Origin: Chloroflexota bacterium
GTDB taxonomy: Bacteria > Chloroflexota > Anaerolineae > Aggregatilineales > Phototrophicaceae
Assembly (NCBI GenBank): GCA_009840575.1
Contig: VXNO01000004.1
Span: 1-34,700 of the forward strand
Direction of reading: 5' to 3'
Length of the DNA: 34,700 bases
The first letter of the stretch is position 1, and each line of letters starts with the position of its first letter. Under the pieces are notes generated by a model that saw only the letters and a list, made by a program, of their open reading frames with translations, ran no database searches and was not told the origin of the DNA. The translations under genes were made by a program, and so were the position numbers. Shown piece by piece: positions 25,245 to 31,766 of the stretch.

Positions 25245-26247
25245 TATCCCGCGAGGCGCTGCAAAACATGGCGATGCGCAGTTGGGCGGTTAACTCGTGG
25301 ATGAGCTGGCTTACGGCGGCGGCTGATTCGCTGGCGGCGCGCAAGAAGGGGCTGGCCAAACCAGCCATATCCGCGCCCAAAGCCAGGCACTTGGCGATGT
25401 CAATGCCATCGCGCAAGCCACCGCTGGCGAATATCGGCAAATCTGGCGCGCCAGACCGGGCATAGAAAATTGCATCGGCAGTGGGGATGCCCCAATCGGC
25501 GAAGCTGCGCGCGACCCGGGCATGGAAGGCGCTGGGCGCGCGGTGGTATTCGACTTCGCTCCATGATGTGCCGCCCGCCCCCGCCACATCAATCGCCGCC
25601 ACGCCAGCATCCGCCAGCGAACGGGCCGCCGAGCGCGAGAAGCCCCAGCCAACTTCTTTGGCGATGACAGGCACGGGTAATTTTTTGCAGACAGTCTCTA
25701 CCTGGCGCAACAAGCCGGAGAAATCGATATCGCCTTCCGCCTGCACCGCCTCTTGCAGCGCGTTAAAATGCAAGATAAGCGCGTCCGCGCCTACCATGTC
25801 GACCGCGCGCTGGCACTGCGTAAGCCCATAACCATAATTCAATTGCACCGCGCCGATATTGGCGAAGAGCAGGATATCCGGCGCGACATCACGGATGGCA
25901 TAACTGGCTTCCAACGCGGCGTCTTCGATAGCGGCTCGCTGCGACCCCAAACCCATGGCGATGCGCTGCTCTTGCGCCGCCCTGGCCAGGTTGCGGTTGA
26001 TGCCGCGCGCCAGCTCGGTGCCGCCCGTCATGGACGAGATCAAGATGGGCGCGGACAAGCGCTTGCCAAAGACCGTCGTGGCGGTATCCACCTGGCGCAG
26101 GCTAAGCTCCGGCAGCGCCTGATGCACAAAACGCAAAACCTCCAAACCAGTCGTCAAGCGCGGGAATTGTACATCCTGTTCCAAGTTGATGCGGATATGA
26201 TCAACCTTGCGGCTTTCCGTCGTGGGCGATTCCGTTACTTTCGACAT
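25183..26247 (-). CDS. fni: Isopentenyl-diphosphate delta-isomerase, type 2 (FMN-dependent)
   Basis: This 354-residue FMN/NADPH enzyme interconverts IPP and DMAPP for isoprenoid synthesis. Typical blocks are [92 protein letters not shown] and [25 protein letters not shown] lies ten bases before the ATG. The C-terminal 20 residues are coded antisense to the end of hemW. No mevalonate or MEP pathway genes are adjacent. Confidence 0.95.
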   Translation of the reverse strand: MSKVTESPTTESRKVDHIRINLEQDVQFPRLTTGLEVLRFVHQALPELSLRQVDTATTVFGKRLSAPILISSMTGGTELARGINRNLARAAQEQRIAMGLGSQRAAIEDAALEASYAIRDVAPDILLFANIGAVQLNYGYGLTQCQRAVDMVGADALILHFNALQEAVQAEGDIDFSGLLRQVETVCKKLPVPVIAKEVGWGFSRSAARSLADAGVAAIDVAGAGGTSWSEVEYHRAPSAFHARVARSFADWGIPTADAIFYARSGAPDLPIFASGGLRDGIDIAKCLALGADMAGLASPFLRAASESAAAVSQLIHELTAQLRIAMFCSASRDINSLRGAELLPAGSPPQTRG

Positions 26248-26347
26248 AGGGCGGTGTTCCTGTATGCAAGGCTGTCGCGCTGGTACAGCCAGGAATGCTA
26301 CCTGTTTGCGCGGCGGGCTGTCAATTATCGAGCCGCTGGCAATCAGA

Positions 26348-26376
26348 CTGGCAGGCGCGCGGAAACACAGTATAAT
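26348..26376 (+). promoter_or_regulatory. Candidate promoter for acpP
   Basis: CTGGCA (26348-26353), a 17-base spacer and a perfect TATAAT (26371-26376). The start near 26383 gives a leader of about 45 bases with GGGAGG before the acpP ATG. Confidence 0.55.
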
Positions 26377-26427
26377 TGGTGGCTATGGATTGAGATATCG
26401 GATCGGAATTACGGGAGGACCCCGAAC

Positions 26428-26667
26428 ATGGCAACAATTGAAAAGCGTGTGCAAGGTATCGTGGTCGAGCTCTTGGGCGTCGAAGATGAGCGCGTCGTAG
26501 CCAGCGCCAGCTTCCGCGAAGACCTGGAAGCCGATTCGCTTGACCTCGTTGAACTAATCATGGCTTTTGAAGAAGAATTTGGCGGCGAAATCAGCGATGA
26601 AGATGCCCAGCGCATTGAGACTGTCGGCCAAGCCGTGGAGTATATCCGTTCCAATATGACCGACTAG
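26428..26667 (+). CDS. acpP: Acyl carrier protein
   Basis: This 79-residue acidic protein carries the phosphopantetheine site in [19 protein letters not shown] (Ser37 of DSL). Its helical pattern and length match fatty-acid ACPs. A strong GGAGG lies nine bases before ATG 26428. The reading frame stays open far upstream (to 25753), but that part is only the antisense of fni. The gene stands alone, with its own promoter, and no fab genes are nearby. Confidence 0.95.
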   Translation: MATIEKRVQGIVVELLGVEDERVVASASFREDLEADSLDLVELIMAFEEEFGGEISDEDAQRIETVGQAVEYIRSNMTD

Positions 26668-26739
26668 GTTGATGCGTCAATTGCTCCACCCCTGCAGCCC
26701 TCCGAAATAGCGGGGATTTGTGGATGAATATCAAACATT

Positions 26740-26760
26740 GGGCGAGTCACCGCCTCGCTC
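26740..26760. repeat. Short hairpin repeat-like sequence in the acpP downstream gap
   Basis: GGGCGAG (26740-26746) pairs with CTCGCTC (26754-26760) across a 7-base loop with one G-T wobble. The surrounding 26668-26800 has no convincing gene; it looks like repeat-derived intergenic DNA. It might also end acpP transcription, but there is no T-run. Confidence 0.4.
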
Positions 26761-26803
26761 CTACGCCGATTCTCAGTAAGTCCAAGTAAGTTGTTGGAAT
26801 ACA

Positions 26804-26853
26804 GCCCCCATCCCCCGGCTCCTTCCCCCCAGAACGAGGGAAGTAGAGCTTTT
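26804..26853 (+). repeat. Palindromic G/C-rich repeat, copy A
   Basis: The copy begins GCCCCCATCCCCC and ends TAGAGCTTTT. GCTC (26818-26821) plus CTTCCC (26822-26827) pair with GGGAAG (26838-26843) plus GAGC (26846-26849), leaving a TA bulge. It aligns with the reverse complement of copy B (26875-26918) and with the copy inside the GNAT gene. Confidence 0.65.
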
Positions 26854-26874
26854 GCCAGCGATTCTGTAAGCATT

Positions 26875-26918
26875 AAAGCCCCTCCCTAATTTTTTGGGGG
26901 AGGGGTTTAGGGTGGGGG
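26875..26918 (-). repeat. Palindromic G/C-rich repeat, copy B (inverted relative to copy A)
   Basis: Read on the reverse strand it begins CCCCCACCC and ends GGGAGGGGCTTT, matching copy A in order and spacing. The two copies face each other across 21 bases. Copy B supplies the last three Pro codons and the stop codon of the next leftward gene. Confidence 0.65.
26879..26905 (-). terminator. Possible terminator hairpin formed by repeat copy B
   Basis: CCCCTCCC (26879-26886) and GGGAGGGG (26898-26905) form a perfect 8-bp stem with an 11-base loop. On the reverse strand it directly follows the stop codon of the 26907-27530 gene and is followed by CTTTAAT, only a short U tract, so termination is plausible but unproven. 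Confidence 0.4.
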
Positions 26919-27530
26919 TAAAATGTGGAAAAATAGCGTGCGCAAGCCCGTCACGAACAGGCAACAATAACTGGCCAGGACTATCCAAATGCCCAGCCCT
27001 GCGCTGCCGCCGCTCGCCAAACTAGCGAAGACATCCAGCGCCAAGCTTGCGCCCGCCAGCGTCGTCAGCGCGCCAAGCAAGCTGAGCCCAGCCACGAATA
27101 AGCGCCGCCAGCGGGCATCCATCCAACACAAAGCCGCCATGCCCAGCAGCAGGCTGGACAGCGCCAAGCCGAATTGCTGTCGATAATTCAGGTTGCCGAT
27201 GTCATTGACAAATTCAATCGGCGGCAGTTGCGCCACAGCCAGCGTAAAAATGACCAGCGCGGCGGCTCGCTTCTCCAGCTTGCCCCGTGCGACCAAGCCG
27301 ACCAGTACGCACAGAATCAGCAACTGGGCGCGCAGCAGCAAAGGCGCGAGCAGTGGCGGATTAGTGGCTCTCTGCGCCGGGTGCAGGCTCGCCCACTCCG
27401 CGAGATCGTAGGCATTCAGAGTCATAGGCGCGTTTGGCGCGAGCAGCCAAGGCAGCAGCAAACCAGCCAGCAACGTCATCAGCAGGCTGAATTGCAAGAG
27501 CGCATGTCCGGGCGGGCGGTTTCCGCGCAT
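26907..27530 (-). CDS. Small integral membrane protein of unknown function
   Basis: The 207-residue protein has about five hydrophobic segments: near residues 12-32, 65-80, 90-105, 120-135 and 145-200. No known family was recognised. It is the last gene of the leftward surface-polysaccharide cluster, 55 bases after the glycosyltransferase. A TATACT on the reverse strand (27571-27566) could give it a separate promoter. The start is ATG 27530 (MRGNRPPGHAL); an in-frame TTG at 27563 lies too close to that box. Its last residues (HILPPP) and its stop come from repeat copy B, so the original C-terminus may have been altered. Confidence 0.65.
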   Translation of the reverse strand: MRGNRPPGHALLQFSLLMTLLAGLLLPWLLAPNAPMTLNAYDLAEWASLHPAQRATNPPLLAPLLLRAQLLILCVLVGLVARGKLEKRAAALVIFTLAVAQLPPIEFVNDIGNLNYRQQFGLALSSLLLGMAALCWMDARWRRLFVAGLSLLGALTTLAGASLALDVFASLASGGSAGLGIWIVLASYCCLFVTGLRTLFFHILPPP

Positions 27531-27585
27531 GAAATCAGGAAGTGTCTTCGAGCTAGAGTACAATCAGTATAGCACGGGCGGTCAT

Positions 27586-28725
27586 TCACCCAGCCAGCAG
27601 CGCGGCATAAATCGAGCGCAATTGCTGTGCCGAGCGCTGCCAGGTGAAGCCCGCGGCTCGCGCATAGCCCGCCTGCACGAGTCGCTCGCGCAGGGCAGGC
27701 TGTTCTTCCAGCGCGATAATCGCATCAACGAGGTCGGTTGTACTGGCTGGGTCGGTTAGCAGCGCCGCCTCGCCTGCGACTTCGGGCAAAGACGACCGGT
27801 CGCTGCTGATGACCGGGCAGCCACAGGCAAATGCTTCCAACACGGGCAAGCCAAAGCCTTCGTATAAGGACGCCATGATTAGTGTCCGCGCTCCGCTATA
27901 CAGCGCCGGCAGGTCAGCATCGTCCACCAAGCCCAGCAGGTGTACAAAAGAGTGCGCGCCGAGCCGGGCAATCGTCTGGTGCATCTCGTCTTCCAGCCAG
28001 CCTTTGCCGCCGGCGATGGCATAATGCAAATCGTATCCCTGCTGGCGCACTGCCGCCACCGCCTGGATGACACGGCTGTAATTCTTGCGCGGCTGGACGG
28101 TGCCCACCGACAGCAGGTAGTCGACGCCATCCAAGCCATAGTCGCGGCGGCAAGCGCGCAGCAGGGCTGGGTCGCGTATTGGTCGAAAATGCGCGTCCAC
28201 GCCGCAATACAGCACGGTGATTTTCTCGGCGGGGCAGCCATAGAGCGCGATGAGGTCGTCTTTGGTGGCTTGCGAATCGGCAAGGATGTGCCCCGCGCGC
28301 GCCACCGAAGGCGGCACAACGGCATCCAGGTAGGCTTTGAGCGGCGGGCTGGCGGCTTCGGGCACGCGCAGGAAAGACAAATCGTGCACCGTCAGCAGGG
28401 TTCGCGTGTTGGGCAGGGTCGGTGGCAGCACAAAGTCGGTGGCGTGGAACAAGTCAATGCTGCCAGTAAAAGCCTCAACAGGAAGCGGCAGGCGCGCTCG
28501 ATGCCACAAACGCGCCAGCCAGCGGGAGCTTAGCCGCGTCGCTCGCCAGCGGAAGTTGGCTGCGGGCAGGCTGGGCAGGGAGTCAGGGTTTGCGCCAGCC
28601 ACAAAGAGCCGATAGTTGTCTTCAGAGTCGAGGCTGGCAAGCGCCGCCGTCAACTCGCGGACATAGCGCCCGATGCCGCCACGCTGCTCGATAGCTGGGG
28701 TGTAGTCAAGCGTGATCCGCTGCAC
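27586..28725 (-). CDS. Glycosyltransferase family 4 (GT-B fold)
   Basis: This 379-residue enzyme transfers a sugar, probably onto a lipid-linked glycan at the inner face of the membrane. The N-terminal domain starts ITLDYTPAIEQRGGIGRYVREL. LLTVHDLSFLR, DSQATKDDLI, LLSVGTVQPRKN and the EX7E motif EGFGLPVLE, followed by AFACGCPVISSDRSSLPEVAG, are typical of GT4 mannosyl- or rhamnosyl-type transferases. The start is GTG 28725, one base after the gtrA-like stop. The sugar cannot be read from the sequence. Confidence 0.9.
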   Translation of the reverse strand: MQRITLDYTPAIEQRGGIGRYVRELTAALASLDSEDNYRLFVAGANPDSLPSLPAANFRWRATRLSSRWLARLWHRARLPLPVEAFTGSIDLFHATDFVLPPTLPNTRTLLTVHDLSFLRVPEAASPPLKAYLDAVVPPSVARAGHILADSQATKDDLIALYGCPAEKITVLYCGVDAHFRPIRDPALLRACRRDYGLDGVDYLLSVGTVQPRKNYSRVIQAVAAVRQQGYDLHYAIAGGKGWLEDEMHQTIARLGAHSFVHLLGLVDDADLPALYSGARTLIMASLYEGFGLPVLEAFACGCPVISSDRSSLPEVAGEAALLTDPASTTDLVDAIIALEEQPALRERLVQAGYARAAGFTWQRSAQQLRSIYAALLAG

Positions 28726-28726
28726 C

Positions 28727-29332
28727 TTAGTCGACGTCGTTATAAGTCCAATAGCGATTGGCGAGGAAGTTCCAGGCAGTTACGACAATCACGCCGACGA
28801 AGAGCGCCAGCATCGTGCCAAGTTTGTTTTGGTCGAGCAGGGCGGGGGCATAATCGGCATTCAGCATTTTGATGAACTCTGTGCTCATCTCGCCCAAGGA
28901 TTGATAGGCGAAGTCGATCCACACAGTGCGCAGCGCCCAGCCAATGACGCTGACGATGAAGAATTGACTCAGCTGCCTGCGCGCCGAACGCGAACGGGAA
29001 TCGGGATAAGTCCACAGGCGATTCCACACAAAATTGCTGCAAACCGCCAGCACAAAAGCCACTGAGGTCGCCAGCGCCACATTGGCATCCAGCGGCTGGT
29101 TGTTCGTGGTCACCGGCGGCAGCAAGCTATTCTGCAAGATGATGACTGTGCCGGTGTCGATGACAAAGCCCAGCAGCCCGACGAAGGCGAACTTGATGAA
29201 TCGCTCCAGCTCTTTGGCTTTCTCGCCGCCAAAGCGCAGCGCGACCAGCCGGATGAGCCGGTCGGCGGGCGTGCTCACACTGTGGTGGCGGCGCGGCGCG
29301 TTTTTGGCATTGGCAGTCAAAGTTCCCGACAT
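28727..29332 (-). CDS. GtrA-like membrane protein
   Basis: This 201-residue protein has four hydrophobic segments and the GtrA-family features: FIKFAFVGLLGFVIDTGTVIIL, a VAFVLAVCSNFVWNRLWTY segment and a final WNFLANRYWTY. GtrA proteins are thought to flip lipid-linked sugars across the membrane. ATG 29332 has GGAG five bases upstream, made of the end of the upstream ligase gene; a GTG at 29338 overlaps that stop as GTGA. The neighbouring glycosyltransferase and ligase support a role in glycan export. Confidence 0.88.
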   Translation of the reverse strand: MSGTLTANAKNAPRRHHSVSTPADRLIRLVALRFGGEKAKELERFIKFAFVGLLGFVIDTGTVIILQNSLLPPVTTNNQPLDANVALATSVAFVLAVCSNFVWNRLWTYPDSRSRSARRQLSQFFIVSVIGWALRTVWIDFAYQSLGEMSTEFIKMLNADYAPALLDQNKLGTMLALFVGVIVVTAWNFLANRYWTYNDVD

Positions 29333-29334
29333 CC

Positions 29335-30648
29335 TCACTCCAGTTGCAATGCAGTCCGCAACTGACGGTGCAAGATCGTCTGCACACCCAATAATACACC
29401 GATATGCAAAAACAGGCTGTTGACAAACAGGTAATCAAAGAAACTGTGGGCAGCCAAATAGACCCAGCAGCCCAGCAAACCGATGCCCAGCGAGCGCGCG
29501 CATGGGTCAGGGTGTGTCCGCAGCGACCAGCATATCCGCAGCATGTGAGCCCAATAGGCAATGTAGGCAAACAAGCCAATTATGCCCGTCTCCGCCAGCA
29601 GATTGAGATAGGTATTGTGGGCATGACCCAGCGGCAATTGCCAATTGATGAGCCGATATTGCGCGTAGACAACGGGATAATTGCCCAGCCCGACGCCGAA
29701 GAAAGGGTGGTCGCGCGCCATGTCGATAGCCGCCTGCCAATGCGCCAGCCGCTCGATCACCGCGTAATTCTCTGCATGGGCATCGATGCCGCGCACATCA
29801 TTGATGGCGACCAGGTCAACCAAAGACGAGGTCAGCCGCGCAATAAGCGCATCCGGCAAGATACCCGTCTGCCACAAGGCGAAGACAAGCGCAACCGCAA
29901 TCAATGCCAGCAGCAGACCATGCGCAAAGCGCCGTGGCAGCGCAACCAACATGACGAGCGCCGCGCAGGCTGTGCCCAACCAAGCGCCACGACTCCACGA
30001 TGCCAGTAAAGCCGCCGCCACCACCAGCGCCGCTCCTGCCCAAGCCAGCAACTGCGCGACTTGCACAGCTTTAAGGAAGTTTCCTGCCCGCCAATTCGCC
30101 CAAAGCCGCGCCGCCATACCCCAGGCGGACAAACAGCAGACGGGCAGGGCAATGCCCATGAAGCCGCCGAAAGGGTTGGGCTGTCCGAAGGTGCCAAAAG
30201 CGCGATAGAAACGCCCGAGGATCAGCAGATGCTCAGCGCCGCTGCCACCCAGGAAGATGTATAAACCGACCAAGCCATTGCCGACCGCCGCCACCGCCAC
30301 CGCATAGACCAGCCACCGCCAGCGCCCGCCGCGCTCGAAAGCCAGCAGCCAGACCAAGCCCGCCACCACCAGCCATTTCAGCCACTCCTTGAGCCACTCG
30401 GAGAGCGACTCGCTGCTATATGCGCCGATGGCAAAGACGGCAGTTAGCAGAATAGTCGCAATAAGAGTGGGGTTATGCTCGAGGCGCAGTAGCCGTCCGC
30501 GCCGCAAAACCAGCCCGCCTAGCCACACAATGGCGAAGATCAGCAGCAGAACCTGGTCAATGCTCAGCGGCAGGCTTAAGCCGCTCTCCACCGCGACCAA
30601 AGCGCGCAGTGGCGAAAGCGTCAGCAGCGCCACCAACATGGGCGACAT
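29335..30648 (-). CDS. O-antigen ligase/polymerase family (Wzy/WaaL-like) membrane protein
   Basis: This 437-residue polytopic protein has about 11 hydrophobic segments. A long periplasmic loop near residues 280-340 carries IDMARDHPFFGVGLGNYPVVY, then GHAHNTYLNLLAETGIIGLFAYIAYW, the signature block of the O-antigen ligase superfamily. It would polymerise glycan units or join them to an acceptor on the outer face of the membrane. The ATG at 30648 lies four bases after the epimerase stop; the longer frame to 30873 reads the epimerase out of frame. No clear Shine-Dalgarno is seen, so re-initiation is likely. It is a shorter relative of the domain in the 31767-34700 gene. Confidence 0.9.
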   Translation of the reverse strand: MSPMLVALLTLSPLRALVAVESGLSLPLSIDQVLLLIFAIVWLGGLVLRRGRLLRLEHNPTLIATILLTAVFAIGAYSSESLSEWLKEWLKWLVVAGLVWLLAFERGGRWRWLVYAVAVAAVGNGLVGLYIFLGGSGAEHLLILGRFYRAFGTFGQPNPFGGFMGIALPVCCLSAWGMAARLWANWRAGNFLKAVQVAQLLAWAGAALVVAAALLASWSRGAWLGTACAALVMLVALPRRFAHGLLLALIAVALVFALWQTGILPDALIARLTSSLVDLVAINDVRGIDAHAENYAVIERLAHWQAAIDMARDHPFFGVGLGNYPVVYAQYRLINWQLPLGHAHNTYLNLLAETGIIGLFAYIAYWAHMLRICWSLRTHPDPCARSLGIGLLGCWVYLAAHSFFDYLFVNSLFLHIGVLLGVQTILHRQLRTALQLE

Positions 30649-30652
30649 ACGC

Positions 30653-31609
30653 TTAGTTGGCTGCCCTGCCGTCCGCGAGCAGCGAACGAAAATAGTCGAT
30701 TGTGCGCCCCAGCCCCGCGTCCAGCGCAACCTGCGGCTGCCAGCCCAGCGCCTGCCGGGCGCGCGTGGTATCGGGTTTGCGCGTCTGCGGGTCGCCATCA
30801 ATGCGCAAGCCTTCAGCATAAATCGTGCCGGCGCTGTTGCCTGCCACGCGATTGACAACCTCGGCAAAGTCACGGATGCAGATCTCGTGGGTGGTGCCGA
30901 TATTGACGGGGTCGACGAGGTCGCTGTGCAAAAGCCGCACGACGCCTTCGACTAGGTCATCGATATATTGGAAGCAGCGCGTCTGCATGCCATCGCCATA
31001 GATGGTCAGTGCCTCGCCGCGCACCGCTTGCCCGATGAAGTTGGGCACGACGCGCCCGTCATCCAGCCGCATGCGCGGACCATAGGTATTAAAGATGCGC
31101 ACGATGCGCGTAGCCATCCTGTGCTCGCGGTGATAAGCCATGACCAGCGCCTCGGCAAACCGTTTCGCCTCGTCATAGACGCCGCGCGGCCCCACCGGGT
31201 CGACATTGCCAGCGTAAGCTTCGCTCTGTGGATGCACCAGCGGATCGCCATAGACTTCAGATGTGGAAGCCAGCAGGAAGCGCGCGCCTTTTGCTCGCGC
31301 AAAACCCAGCGCATTATGCGTGCCCAGCGCGCCGACCTTGAGCGTCTGGATCGGGTATTTCAGGTAATCAATCGGGCTGGCGGGCGAGGCAAAATGCAGC
31401 ACAGCATCAATAGCGCCCGGCACATGGATGAAATTGCTGACATCGTGATAGATAAACTCAAATTCACGATTTTCCGCCAGATGAGCGATGTTATCGGGCG
31501 AGCCAGTGATAAAGTTATCCATGGCGACGACGCGCAAGCCATCGCGTAGGAAACGGTCGCAGAGGTGCGAGCCTATGAAGCCCGCGCCGCCGGTGATGAG
31601 TAGTCGCAA
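30653..31609 (-). CDS. NAD-dependent sugar epimerase/decarboxylase, UDP-glucuronate decarboxylase (UDP-xylose synthase) type
   Basis: This 318-residue extended SDR enzyme has [12 protein letters not shown] (5-16), [21 protein letters not shown] (112-132), catalytic Y145 and K149 in [23 protein letters not shown] and [29 protein letters not shown]...GPR..YDE.KR is the pattern of UDP-xylose synthases, which turn UDP-glucuronate into UDP-xylose. Related UDP-glucose epimerases or dehydratases cannot be fully excluded. The start is TTG 31609, with an exact AAAGGAGG nine bases upstream; no ATG fits. It heads the run epimerase-ligase-gtrA-GT4. Confidence 0.88.
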   Translation of the reverse strand: MRLLITGGAGFIGSHLCDRFLRDGLRVVAMDNFITGSPDNIAHLAENREFEFIYHDVSNFIHVPGAIDAVLHFASPASPIDYLKYPIQTLKVGALGTHNALGFARAKGARFLLASTSEVYGDPLVHPQSEAYAGNVDPVGPRGVYDEAKRFAEALVMAYHREHRMATRIVRIFNTYGPRMRLDDGRVVPNFIGQAVRGEALTIYGDGMQTRCFQYIDDLVEGVVRLLHSDLVDPVNIGTTHEICIRDFAEVVNRVAGNSAGTIYAEGLRIDGDPQTRKPDTTRARQALGWQPQVALDAGLGRTIDYFRSLLADGRAAN

Positions 31610-31640
31610 GGTGAACCGCCTCCTTTCGCAACCCTGTTTT

Positions 31641-31649
31641 AGTCTAGCA
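31641..31649 (-). promoter_or_regulatory. Candidate extended -10 promoter for the epimerase operon
   Basis: The reverse strand reads TGCTAGACT, an extended -10 element with no clear -35 box. A start near 31634 leaves a 25-base leader containing AAAGGAGG. The 157-base gap 31610-31766 holds nothing else recognised. Confidence 0.35.
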
Positions 31650-31766
31650 CATGCGCTTGGCCACGGGCAGGCAAAAGCGTTTCTAGCTCATGGAAGTGAG
31701 ACAAAAACCTTTTACCAGCTACTCGGTGGTTAAAATTTCGGATATTCGCTTGATAAGCAAATTCGG

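Noticed and set aside
25753-26427. N-terminal extension of the acyl carrier protein frame
   Set aside because: It is antisense to fni; ACP length, promoter and Shine-Dalgarno all fix the start at 26428.
26664-26873. Leftward 69-residue open frame in the acpP downstream gap
   Set aside because: It spans repeat copy A and the 26740 hairpin; repeat-derived, without Shine-Dalgarno or conserved motif.
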